Of a stretch of 64,000 bases of DNA, positions 19,107-27,168 are shown one piece after another. Both the position numbers and the translations under genes were made by a program. Each line of letters opens with the position of its first letter. The first letter of the stretch is position 1. Origin of the DNA: Janthinobacterium sp. (lineage in GTDB: Bacteria; Pseudomonadota; Gammaproteobacteria; Burkholderiales; Burkholderiaceae_D); the NCBI RefSeq assembly GCF_009923995.1, contig NZ_RFSK01000015.1, positions 35,794-99,793 on the forward strand, read 5' to 3'. The notes beneath the pieces are model-generated. The model did no database searches, had not been told where the DNA came from, and saw nothing but the letters and a program-made list of their open reading frames with translations.

Positions 19107-19949
19107 ATGCCTCATCCTCTGCTGCCCAACATGCTCACCGCCCGGCTGGGCCTGGATGCCGCTGCCTCCATCTTCGATTTCGACGTCGATGGCGTGCTGC
19201 GTCCCTTGCTGGCCGTGGGCCTGGCCAGCGTGCGCGAGGACGGCGAGCAGGCGCCGCACCGGCACCGCAAGGGGCAGCTGCTGTATGCCACGCGGGGCGT
19301 GATTCATTGCGAGGTAGAAAGCGGGGTATGGATCGTGCCGCCCCAGTGCGCCGTGTGGATACCGGGCGGCCTGATGCACGCGGCGCAGGGCGTGGGCGAG
19401 GCGGAATGCTATTGTCTGTTCGTCGAGCCGGCCATGGCGCCGGCCCTGCCCGCCGTCTGCTGCACCGTGGCCGTCTCGCCCCTGCTGCGCGAGCTGATCG
19501 CCAAGGCGGCCGCTTTCCCCACCCTGACGGTGCTGCATGGCGCGCAGGAACGCCTGGTGGCCACCCTGCTCGACGAGCTGGCGGCCGCGCCCGTGGAAGA
19601 CTTGCACTTGCCGATACCGCGCGACGCGCGCCTGCGCCGCCTGGCCGCGCTGCTGCTGGCGCAGCCGGCCGACAAAAGCACGCTGGCCGAATGGGCTAGC
19701 CGCATCGGCATGAGCGAGCGCAGCATGACCCGGCAGTCGCTGCAGGAAATGGGCATGAGCGTGGGCCGCTGGCGCCGGCAGCTGCACGTCATCCTGGCCT
19801 TGCAACGGCTGGCGCAAGGCCACAGCGTGAAAGCCGTGGCGCTGGAACTCGGGTATGAAAACACGAGTGGCTTTGTCACCATGTTCCGCAAGGCCGTGGG
19901 CAAGCCGCCGGCCCGCTACCTGGCCGAACGGGAATCCAAGAAAATATAA
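19107..19949 (+). CDS. AraC-family transcriptional regulator with cupin sensor domain
   Basis: A 280-residue regulator with an N-terminal cupin/AraC-binding barrel (HRHRKGQLLYATRGV, WIVPPQCAVWIPGG). The C-terminal AraC DNA-binding domain has a first helix-turn-helix around MSERSMTRQSLQEMG and a second around VALELGYENTSGFVTMFRKAVG. It is organised like the regulator at 589. It is not divergent from an obvious target; its neighbours are a hypothetical gene and folE on the other strand. Ligand and regulon are unknown. Confidence 0.9.
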   Translation: MPHPLLPNMLTARLGLDAAASIFDFDVDGVLRPLLAVGLASVREDGEQAPHRHRKGQLLYATRGVIHCEVESGVWIVPPQCAVWIPGGLMHAAQGVGEAECYCLFVEPAMAPALPAVCCTVAVSPLLRELIAKAAAFPTLTVLHGAQERLVATLLDELAAAPVEDLHLPIPRDARLRRLAALLLAQPADKSTLAEWASRIGMSERSMTRQSLQEMGMSVGRWRRQLHVILALQRLAQGHSVKAVALELGYENTSGFVTMFRKAVGKPPARYLAERESKKI

Positions 19950-19960
19950 AACGCATAAAA

Positions 19961-19982
19961 AAAGGCGGCATATGCCGCCTTC
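19961..19982. terminator. Bidirectional terminator between araC-type gene and folE
   Basis: A perfect stem of 8 bases (19963-19970 with 19973-19980) is flanked by an A-run on the left, which acts as a T-run for the minus strand. The T-run on the plus strand is weak. Confidence 0.7.
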
Positions 19983-20003
19983 GTCCTGCATCGTCGCCGA
20001 AAA

Positions 20004-20570
20004 TCAGCTTTCGCGCGCCAGGGCCAGGAATTCCGTGCGCAGCGCCAGGTTCGGCTGCATCTCGCCCAGCATGGCCGAGGTAATGGTTTCCTCGCCCGGC
20101 GTGCGGATGCCGCGGCTTTCCATGCACAGGTGGCGGCAGCGTACGACCACGCCCACCGACTTCGGTTCCAGCACTTCCATCAGCGCATTGGCGATCTGCA
20201 TCGTCATGCGTTCCTGCACTTGCAGGCGCTTGGAGAAGCAATCGACGAGGCGCGTCAGTTTCGACAGGCCGACGATTTTGCCATTGGGCACGTAGCCGAT
20301 GGTGGCCTTGCCGAAGAACGGCGCCAGGTGGTGTTCGCAATGGCTGTAGACGGGAATGCCGCGCACGACGATCAGCTCGTTGTACTGTTCCGCCCCATCT
20401 TCGAAGGCTTTCAGCAGGTCGACCGGGTCCTGGCCATAGCCGGAGGTCCAGTGTTTCCAGGCTTTCGCCACGCGCGCCGGCGTTTCCAGCAGGCCAGGAC
20501 GCTGCGGATCTTCGCCCAGGCTGCTGATCAGCCGGCGCCAGTCGTTTTCGGAGAATTCTTCTTGAGACAT
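20004..20570 (-). CDS. folE: GTP cyclohydrolase I
   Basis: A 188-residue enzyme converting GTP to 7,8-dihydroneopterin triphosphate, the first step of tetrahydrofolate and pterin synthesis; it acts as a cytosolic decamer. Diagnostic motifs are the zinc and active-site segment SHCEHHLAPF, GLSKLTRLVDCFSKRLQVQERMT, and RHLCMESRGI with the second zinc Cys. The start at 20570 (MSQEEFSEN) is preferred over an 8-residue longer frame. nudC follows upstream on the same strand with about 80 bases between, so the two may be separate units. Confidence 0.97.
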   Translation of the reverse strand: MSQEEFSENDWRRLISSLGEDPQRPGLLETPARVAKAWKHWTSGYGQDPVDLLKAFEDGAEQYNELIVVRGIPVYSHCEHHLAPFFGKATIGYVPNGKIVGLSKLTRLVDCFSKRLQVQERMTMQIANALMEVLEPKSVGVVVRCRHLCMESRGIRTPGEETITSAMLGEMQPNLALRTEFLALARES

Positions 20571-20648
20571 GCTAAACCACCCTAAAATTTGCAATTGCCG
20601 CCAGTATATAGAAAATGTGACCGCCTGCCCCGGCAGACCTTGCTTTGT

Positions 20649-21485
20649 CTATACGGCCGGCGGCCGGTGCGCGCGCACCAGCAGGGCGGAAATCGAGACG
20701 CTCGACGTCGCCTCCGGCCACGCATCGCCGGGACCGAACCAGCGCGCCTCGGCGATTTCGTTCTCGTCCAGGCGGATTTCACCATCGAGGTAATCGGCCG
20801 TAAACGCGATCATCAGCGAATGGGGAAACGGCCACGACTGGCTCATGAAGTACTGCAGATTGTGCACACGCAAGCCCACCTCTTCCATCACTTCACGGTG
20901 CACGGCTTCCTCGATCGACTCGCCCGCTTCCAGGAAACCGGCCAGCGGACTGAAGCGCTGCGACGGGGAATGCTTGTGCATGGCCAGCAGCACCTGCTCG
21001 CCCTTGCGGATGAGCACCATCATGGCCGGCGAGATGCGCGGATACGCGAGCATGCCGCAGGCGGCGCAGGTGAAGCAGCGCTCGCCGCGCGCGCGCTGCA
21101 TGGGCGTGGCGCAGACGCCGCAATAACGGTGCGTGCGCGCCCATTCGGCCAGCTGCACGGCACGGCTGGCCAGGCCCAGGAAGCCGTCGTCGACGGCGTT
21201 GAACAGCGAGCGCAGGCCGTGCCAGGCCAGGCCGCTGTCGGCCGGCAAGGACTCTTCATCGCGCCAGACGGTCTGGCAATAACGGCCCTGCCACAAGCCC
21301 ACGGGCTGGGCGCGGCCCAGGTCGATGTCGAGCGCGGCCACCTCGGCTGCGGTGGGCAGGGCCAGTTCGGGCGTGCGCAGCAGCAGGCGTCCCCGGTGGA
21401 AGACAAACGTGAGGGTGTCGGCGGCGGCCGGCGCCGGTTCAGGCGCATCGATGAGGGGAGTAAAGGCGTCAGGAGTGTGGAGCAT
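20649..21485 (-). CDS. nudC: NADH pyrophosphatase NudC (Nudix; NAD-capped RNA decapping family)
   Basis: A 278-residue Nudix hydrolase that cleaves NADH to NMNH and AMP and, in E. coli, removes NAD caps from RNA. The zinc ribbon has CGVCATPM and CFTCAACGM. The Nudix box is GFLEAGESIEEAVHREVMEEVGL in part (G-x5-E-x7-REVxEExG). The NudC-specific SQSWPFPHSLM follows. The start at 21485 is the first Met of the conserved frame; upstream sequence contains the control region of the siderophore receptor. Confidence 0.94.
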   Translation of the reverse strand: MLHTPDAFTPLIDAPEPAPAAADTLTFVFHRGRLLLRTPELALPTAAEVAALDIDLGRAQPVGLWQGRYCQTVWRDEESLPADSGLAWHGLRSLFNAVDDGFLGLASRAVQLAEWARTHRYCGVCATPMQRARGERCFTCAACGMLAYPRISPAMMVLIRKGEQVLLAMHKHSPSQRFSPLAGFLEAGESIEEAVHREVMEEVGLRVHNLQYFMSQSWPFPHSLMIAFTADYLDGEIRLDENEIAEARWFGPGDAWPEATSSVSISALLVRAHRPPAV

Positions 21486-21631
21486 GCTGGAAGGAAATTG
21501 TAAAGGTTGCTCATCATACTCCCGCCGCGCGGCGCCTGCGCGCGTAGCAGCGGCGGGCGGGCAAAGCAAGCATTCATGCGGCATGACAGTGTTTTTTTCC
21601 CAGCACGGAGAAAGCGTTGCGTAAACGAGAC

Positions 21632-21650
21632 TGATAACGATTCTCATTTA
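21632..21650 (+). promoter_or_regulatory. Putative Fur box upstream of the TonB receptor
   Basis: The 19 bases from 21632 read TGATAACGATTCTCATTTA. The core beginning GATAACGATT matches about 14 of 19 positions of the classical Fur consensus. It lies about 130 bases upstream of the siderophore receptor start, in line with iron repression. Confidence 0.65.
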
Positions 21651-21777
21651 CGAAATAGTGTCCGATTATTACAATGTCGCTCAACCCGCCCCACCGCCAG
21701 CCACTTGCCTGCGTGCGATTGCACCGATCCGGCAGCGCCAGCCAGGAGCCCTCCCCTGACCCTATCGAGAGAGCAAG

Positions 21778-24108
21778 ATGGCAATCAAGAGCCGCAAACA
21801 CGCCCCATCCCGTTTCAACCAGCACGTCGGCGCCGCCCTGGCCGTGATGCTGCTGCCCGTCGCCGCCCAGGCGGCCGACCCTGCCGGCCAGAGCGCCCCC
21901 GCATCGCAGCAAACCCTGAACGAAATCAAGGTCGTGGGCTCCAAGGAAAATGACTTCAAGGCCGAGAAGGCGTCGTCGCCGAAATACACGGAAGAACTGG
22001 TCAACACGCCGCAAACCATCGTCGTGATCAAGAAGGAATTGATCGAACAGCAAGGCGCGCTGACCCTGACGGACGCGCTGCGCAACACGCCGGGCGTGGG
22101 CACCTTCTTCCTCGGTGAAAACGGCAACACGAACACGGGCGACGCCGTCTACATGCGCGGCTTCGATGCGTCGGGCAGCATCTATGTCGATGGCGTGCGC
22201 GACGTCGGTTCCATCTCGCGCGACATCTTCAACATCGAGCAGATCGACGTGCTGAAAGGCCCGGCGGGCACGGACAGCGGCCGCGGTTCGCCGACGGGCT
22301 CGATCAACCTGGTCAGCAAGACGGCGACCATGGAAAACAAGTTCAACTCCCTGCTGACGGCCGGCAGCGGCAAGCAGAAGCGCGCCACGGCCGACTGGAA
22401 CCGCGTCCTCGACACGGACACGGGCACGGCCTTCCGCCTGAACCTGATGACGCAGGACAGCGGCAACCCGGCGCGCGACGAAATCAAGAACAAGCGCTGG
22501 GCCGTCGCGCCCACCGTCACCTTCGGCATCGGCAAGCCGACGCGCATCACGGCCAGCTACCTGCACGTGGACCAGAACAACGTGCCCGACGGCGGCGTGC
22601 CCACCATCGGCCTGCCCGGCTACACGACGCCGGACACCATCACGGCAACGAACAAGGTCATCCGTACCTTCCTGAACGACGCCGCCCGGGTCGATCCAAA
22701 GAATTTCTACGGCTCCACTTCGGACTACGACAAGGTCAAGGCCGACATGGGCACCTTGCGCATCGACCATGACTTCTCGCCCACCGTGCAATTCCAGAAC
22801 ACGACGCGCTATGGCAAGACCAAGCAGGACTACCTGCTGACGGCCTTCATGGGCACCACGGCCAACCTGAAGACGCCCGTGGCCACCGATCCGTCGACCT
22901 GGACCCTGGCGCGCTCCACGCGCACGGTGAAGGACCAGGAAAACACCATCCTCACCAACCAGAGCATCCTCAGCGCGCAGTTCGACACGGGCGCGCTGAA
23001 GCATTCCATCGTGGCCGGCGCCGAGTTCACCAGCGAAAAGCAGACCAACTACAGCTATGTGGCCGCCAGCATGGGTACCCTGCCCGCAGCCAACCTGTAC
23101 CATCCGAACCCGCGCGACCCCGTCACCGGCTTCAATCCCGTGCGCAACGGCGCCTACAGCGAAGGCGAAGTCAACACGCAAAGCGCGTATGTCTTCGATA
23201 CCATCAAGTTCGGCGACAAGTGGATCTTCAACGGCGGCGTGCGCTTCGACCATTTCAACACCAGCTATGACGCCGTCACCCTGCAGGCGGCCGTGACGCC
23301 GCCCGCCGTGCAGCCATTGCCCGTGGGCACGCCGATTCCCGCGCACATCACCCTCAGCGACACTTTGACCAACGGCAAGATCTCGGCCCTGTACAAGCCG
23401 ACGCCGGACAGCAGCGTGTATGCGCTGTGGGCCACGTCGAAAGCGCCGCCCGGCACCAACTTCACCCTGAGCACGGGCGCCAGCAGCGCGCAAAACCCGA
23501 TCTACGACCCGCAGGAAACCACCACCAAGGAAATCGGCACCAAGTGGGACTTCCTGAAGCAGAAACTGTCGTTCTCGGCCGCCCTGTACCAGACGGAAGT
23601 GAAAAACGAAGTGGAACAGGACCCCGTCGACCTGATCTATTACCAGAACGGCAAGAAGCGCGTGCAGGGCGTGGAAATCGGCATGGTGGGCGAAATCATG
23701 CCCAACTGGCTCGTCAGCGCCGGCTATACGCGCATGAATACCAGTGTCGAGTCGGGCAAGGTCGTCACGGCCAGCGGCATCAATAACCTCAGCTACACGC
23801 CGAAGCAGGCCTTCACGGGCTGGACGTCGTACACCCTGCCCTTCGGCCTGAAGCTCGGCGGCGGTGCCCGCTACGTGGGCGAAATGCTGCGCGGCACCGA
23901 CGGCGCCGTCGGCACGCCGGCCCGCATCGATGCCTACTGGGTCTTCGATGCCATGGCGACGTATCCGGTCAACAAGAACCTCGACCTGCAGCTGAACGCC
24001 TACAACCTGGCCGACAAGGCTTACGTGGCGGCCATCAACAAATCCGGCTACCGCTACACGCCCGGCCAGCCCCGTTCCTTCAGCCTGACGGCCAATATCA
24101 AGTTCTGA
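21778..24108 (+). CDS. TonB-dependent siderophore receptor, Fiu-like
   Basis: A 776-residue outer-membrane receptor importing ferric siderophore with TonB energy. A signal peptide (about 1-32, AAQAA) is followed by a TonB-box-like LNEIKVVG, the plug domain (TPQTIVVIKKELI, DALRNTPGV, VYMRGFDASGSIYVDGVRD, QIDVLKGPAGT, GSINLVSKT) and a 22-strand-type barrel. It ends in SFSLTANIKF with the terminal Phe needed for outer-membrane insertion. The plug sequence is closest to the catecholate receptors of the Fiu group. A Fur-like box lies upstream. The siderophore itself cannot be named from sequence. Confidence 0.93.
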   Translation: MAIKSRKHAPSRFNQHVGAALAVMLLPVAAQAADPAGQSAPASQQTLNEIKVVGSKENDFKAEKASSPKYTEELVNTPQTIVVIKKELIEQQGALTLTDALRNTPGVGTFFLGENGNTNTGDAVYMRGFDASGSIYVDGVRDVGSISRDIFNIEQIDVLKGPAGTDSGRGSPTGSINLVSKTATMENKFNSLLTAGSGKQKRATADWNRVLDTDTGTAFRLNLMTQDSGNPARDEIKNKRWAVAPTVTFGIGKPTRITASYLHVDQNNVPDGGVPTIGLPGYTTPDTITATNKVIRTFLNDAARVDPKNFYGSTSDYDKVKADMGTLRIDHDFSPTVQFQNTTRYGKTKQDYLLTAFMGTTANLKTPVATDPSTWTLARSTRTVKDQENTILTNQSILSAQFDTGALKHSIVAGAEFTSEKQTNYSYVAASMGTLPAANLYHPNPRDPVTGFNPVRNGAYSEGEVNTQSAYVFDTIKFGDKWIFNGGVRFDHFNTSYDAVTLQAAVTPPAVQPLPVGTPIPAHITLSDTLTNGKISALYKPTPDSSVYALWATSKAPPGTNFTLSTGASSAQNPIYDPQETTTKEIGTKWDFLKQKLSFSAALYQTEVKNEVEQDPVDLIYYQNGKKRVQGVEIGMVGEIMPNWLVSAGYTRMNTSVESGKVVTASGINNLSYTPKQAFTGWTSYTLPFGLKLGGGARYVGEMLRGTDGAVGTPARIDAYWVFDAMATYPVNKNLDLQLNAYNLADKAYVAAINKSGYRYTPGQPRSFSLTANIKF

Positions 24109-24140
24109 AGTCAAAAGAACACGCCTCGCGCACGCCAGCG

Positions 24141-24164
24141 GCCCCTCTTCGGAGGGGCTTTTTT
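24141..24164 (+). terminator. Terminator of the siderophore receptor gene
   Basis: A 7-base-pair GC stem closed by a TTCG tetraloop (24141-24158) is followed by six T residues. Confidence 0.9.
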
Positions 24165-24494
24165 ATTGTCCTGATAATCTTGCCTTTTTCGTCCCCGGCC
24201 GCGCCGCCGCGACTAGCGTATGAAAAGTCATACAGCGATGGCCGCCCCCGTCCAATATTTCGCGCAGCGATGCAATCTAACAACATTTTTGAAATTAAAT
24301 AAGTGCCTTAAATCAATAGGTTAGGAAAGGTTCTGCTGAAAATCCATTTCAGGCATATCCTTTGCTATGTACAGGTTTTGCTGCAAATAATCGCTAGCAT
24401 GCAAGGGCTTGTTTTTGAGAAATATTGACTCCAAGCTTGAGTTGCTCGCTATCAATAATCCGCTCACAGCGGCGCTTCATTTGGAGGAGTCAAA
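24165..24494. other. Control region of the dicarboxylate symporter gene
   Basis: About 330 bases without a gene and noticeably AT-rich. It contains the -24/-12 promoter at 24351. The stretch upstream (24270-24350) is where DctD-type enhancer sites would be expected; I see no perfect dyad there. Confidence 0.6.
24351..24366 (+). promoter_or_regulatory. Sigma-54 (-24/-12) promoter of the DctA-type gene
   Basis: AGGCATATCCTTTGCT has GG at 24352-24353 and GC at 24364-24365 with exactly ten bases between, as sigma-54 requires, plus the TTGC element. It lies about 130 bases upstream of the symporter start. A DctD-like sigma-54 activator is encoded 5 kb downstream. Confidence 0.75.
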
Positions 24495-25808
24495 ATGAAA
24501 AAGAAACGGCCATTAACCCTGTACATCCTGATTGCCATGATTCTCGGCATCATCGTGGGGTATGGATGCAACACCGCCTTCCCTGATGCCAAAGTCAGCG
24601 CTCAGATCGCTGGCAATATTTCCATCGTCACCGACGTCTTCTTGCGCCTGATCAAGATGATCATCGCGCTGCTGGTGTTCTCCACCCTGACGGTCGGCAT
24701 CGCCCACATGGGCGACGGCAAGACGGCGGGCCGCATCGGCCTGAAAGCCATGTGCTGGTTCGTCGTCGCCTCGCTGGTGTCGCTGGCGCTGGGCATGGTG
24801 CTGTCGAACCTGATGCAGCTGGGTACCAACCTGGGCTTGCCATTGCCGGACGTACACGCCTCGACCAACCTGAAGACGGCCGCGTTCACGCTGAAAGACT
24901 TCTTCACGCACCTGGTGCCGAAATCGCCGATCGAGGCGATGGCCAACAATGAAATCCTGCAAGTACTGGTCTTCTCCATCTTCTTCGGCGGCGCACTGGC
25001 CGGCCTGGGCGAATCGGGCAAGACCCTGACGGCCGTCGTCGACCAGCTGGCGCAGGTCATGCTGCGCATCACCGGCACCATCATGAACATGGCGCCGCTG
25101 GCCGTGTTTGCCGCCATGGCATCCGTCATCACCACCCACGGCCTGGGCGTGCTCGTCACGTTCGCCAAGTTCATGGGCGGCTTCTACCTGGGCCTGGTGT
25201 GCCTGTGGGCACTCCTGATCGCCGCCGGCTTCGTCGTCATCGGCAAGCGCGTCTTCACGCTCGTTTCCCTGATCCGCGAACCGTTCCTGCTGGCCTTCTC
25301 GACGGCCAGCTCGGAAGCGGCGTATCCGAAACTGCTGGTGGCACTGGACCAGTTCGGCGTGGACCGCAAGATTTCCAGCTTCGTGCTGCCGATGGGCTAC
25401 TCCTTCAACCTCGATGGCTCGATGATGTACTGCACCTTCGCCGTGCTGTTCATCGCGCAAGCCTACGGCATCGACCTGTCGATCGGCACGCAGATCACCA
25501 TGCTGCTGCTGCTGATGCTGACCTCGAAGGGCATGGCCGGCGTGCCGCGCGCCTCGCTGGTGGTGATCGCCGCTACCCTGAACCAGTTCAACATCCCGGA
25601 AGCGGGCCTGCTGCTGCTGATGGGCGTCGACCAGTTCCTCGACATGGGCCGCTCGGCCACCAACGCGGTCGGCAATGCCGTCGCCACGGCCGTCGTCGCC
25701 AAGTGGGAAGGCGGCCTGGCCACGGAAGAAGAAGCAGCTGCGGCCAACGCAGCCAACCAGAACACAGAAAGCCACTGGGGCGAAGCGGACCACGCTAGCA
25801 AGGCCTAA
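24495..25808 (+). CDS. dctA: Dicarboxylate/amino acid:cation symporter, DctA-like (DAACS)
   Basis: A 437-residue sodium- or proton-coupled importer of the glutamate/C4-dicarboxylate family. It starts MKKKRPLTLYILIAMILG behind a GGAGGAG site. Family landmarks are the first-half LRLIKMIIALLVFSTL, the serine-rich hairpin AFSTASSEAAYPKLL, and the substrate-binding helices around GYSFNLDGSMMYC and MGVDQFLDMGRSATNAVGNA. Length fits. The sigma-54 promoter upstream and the linked dctBD genes strongly support C4-dicarboxylate (succinate, fumarate, malate) uptake. Aspartate or glutamate remains possible. The C-terminal tail is hydrophilic and alanine-rich. Confidence 0.9.
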   Translation: MKKKRPLTLYILIAMILGIIVGYGCNTAFPDAKVSAQIAGNISIVTDVFLRLIKMIIALLVFSTLTVGIAHMGDGKTAGRIGLKAMCWFVVASLVSLALGMVLSNLMQLGTNLGLPLPDVHASTNLKTAAFTLKDFFTHLVPKSPIEAMANNEILQVLVFSIFFGGALAGLGESGKTLTAVVDQLAQVMLRITGTIMNMAPLAVFAAMASVITTHGLGVLVTFAKFMGGFYLGLVCLWALLIAAGFVVIGKRVFTLVSLIREPFLLAFSTASSEAAYPKLLVALDQFGVDRKISSFVLPMGYSFNLDGSMMYCTFAVLFIAQAYGIDLSIGTQITMLLLLMLTSKGMAGVPRASLVVIAATLNQFNIPEAGLLLLMGVDQFLDMGRSATNAVGNAVATAVVAKWEGGLATEEEAAAANAANQNTESHWGEADHASKA

Positions 25809-25814
25809 GGCGCC

Positions 25815-25845
25815 ATGGCCCGCCACGAGCGGGCCATTTATTTGT
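25815..25845 (+). terminator. Terminator after the dctA-like gene
   Basis: A 9-base-pair perfect stem (25815-25823 with 25829-25837) with a 5-base loop is followed by a T-rich tract (TTTATTTG). It may be only partial, allowing some read-through to the porin. Confidence 0.7.
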
Positions 25846-25914
25846 TTTCCATGTTGAGTAACAAGCAGTCAGGTAGTGCGATCAGTAGTTATCCCCCTTA
25901 CTAGAGAGATTCTC

Positions 25915-26907
25915 ATGAAAAAAGTCCTGTTTACCCTGCTGGCCCTCGGCGCAGCCTCCGGCGGCGCCCTGGCGCAATCCAGCGTGACCATCTATGGCGT
26001 GGCCGATGCCGGCCTGGTGCTCGACAAGGATGCGGCGGGCGACCGCCTCAACCGCGTCGCCTCGGGCGTCGCCTCCGGCTCGCGCATCGGCTTCAAGGGC
26101 AAGGAAGACCTGGGCGGCGGCCTGTCCGCCAATTTCGTGCTGGAAAGCGGTTTCAATATCGATACCGGCACGTCGGGCCAGGGCGGCCTGCTGTTCGGCC
26201 GCCAGGCCTACGTGGGCCTGTCCGGCAGCGCCGGCGCCGTCACCCTGGGCCGCCAGTACTCGCCCTACTACCTGGCCCTGCGCGACGTGGCCGACCCCTT
26301 CGTCATCGGCCTGGCCGGTACGGCCTCGAACCTGATGGTGACGAATATCCGCGTCGACAACATGGTGCAATACACCACGCCGACGTACAGCCACCTGTCG
26401 GCCGACTTCGCATATGGCTTCGGCGAAGTGGCCGATGACAATGCGAAAAACCGCAGCGTGGGCGGCGCCGTGCACTACATCGACGGCCCCCTGAACGTGA
26501 CCCTGACGCACCACCGCAAGGAAAATGCCCTGGCGACGCAGCAGACGCGCAACACCCTGCTGGCCGCCCGCTACGACTTTGGCGTGCTGCAAGGCAACTT
26601 CGGCTACGCCGACAACCGCGCCCTGGACAACAGCAAGAGCAATGACGTGCTCGTGGGCTTCAGCGCCCCGTTCGGCGCCACCAAGCTGGTCGCCTCCTAC
26701 ATCCGCCACAACGACAAGAGCAGCCTGAACCGTGACGCCCAGCAATGGGCCATCGGCGCGTTCTATTCCCTGTCCAAGCGCAGCGACCTGTACACGGGTT
26801 ATGGCCACATCAGCAACAAGAACGGCGCCACCTTCGTCGTCGGCAATGCGACGGACAATGGCACGGGCAACAGCGGCTTCAACCTGGGCATGCGTCATAC
26901 TTTCTAA
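25915..26907 (+). CDS. Gram-negative trimeric porin (Burkholderiales type)
   Basis: A 330-residue outer-membrane porin. The signal peptide MKKVLFTLLALGAASGGALA is followed by the hallmark QSSVTIYGVADAGLV. LGGGLSANFVLESGF, FGRQAYVGLSG and VTLGRQYSP mark the 16-strand barrel, and it closes with NLGMRHTF (terminal Phe). The start at 25915 is set by the signal peptide; the longer frame to 25876 is non-homologous. Its place between the dctA-like symporter and dctBD suggests that it admits dicarboxylates through the outer membrane, although such porins are usually general. Confidence 0.92.
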   Translation: MKKVLFTLLALGAASGGALAQSSVTIYGVADAGLVLDKDAAGDRLNRVASGVASGSRIGFKGKEDLGGGLSANFVLESGFNIDTGTSGQGGLLFGRQAYVGLSGSAGAVTLGRQYSPYYLALRDVADPFVIGLAGTASNLMVTNIRVDNMVQYTTPTYSHLSADFAYGFGEVADDNAKNRSVGGAVHYIDGPLNVTLTHHRKENALATQQTRNTLLAARYDFGVLQGNFGYADNRALDNSKSNDVLVGFSAPFGATKLVASYIRHNDKSSLNRDAQQWAIGAFYSLSKRSDLYTGYGHISNKNGATFVVGNATDNGTGNSGFNLGMRHTF

Positions 26908-26908
26908 G

Positions 26909-27055
26909 GACGTCGGCCAAAACCTACTGCGCGGCGCGCTTTGCGGCCGGCGATGCTCACCGGCTCGGCGCCCCCGTACTAAAGTACGGTTGCGCCTCTC
27001 GACCACAAGGGGGCGCCGAGCCTCACTGCCGCTCGCTACGATTTTGTCGGACGTC
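26909..27055. repeat. Hairpin repeat with two nested perfect stems
   Basis: The outer arms begin with GACGTC (26909) and end with GACGTC (27055), pairing over about 15 positions with mismatches. Within them, CTCGGCGCCCCC (26964-26975) is the exact reverse complement of 27009-27020. The inner palindrome CCGTACT/AGTACGG (26974-26989) is followed by the block GTTGCGC also seen at 18461. It starts one base after the porin stop and is followed by an ordinary terminator. Confidence 0.8.
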
Positions 27056-27081
27056 GAGGCGTCCGTGAAATAAAAGCATGA

Positions 27082-27112
27082 GCCGCCGGATGCATGTCCG
27101 GCGGCTTTTTTT
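27082..27112 (+). terminator. Terminator after the porin and its repeat
   Basis: A 9-base-pair GC stem (27082-27090 with 27097-27105) is followed by seven T residues. Confidence 0.9.
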
Positions 27113-27168
27113 ATATGGCAACGCACCTTGATGCGATACTGTGGGCTCTTGCAAGTTCGCACCTGATT

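Noticed and set aside
21574..24114. 846-codon minus-strand frame opposite the siderophore receptor
   Set aside because: Same reasoning; it would also cover the Fur box and part of nudC control DNA.
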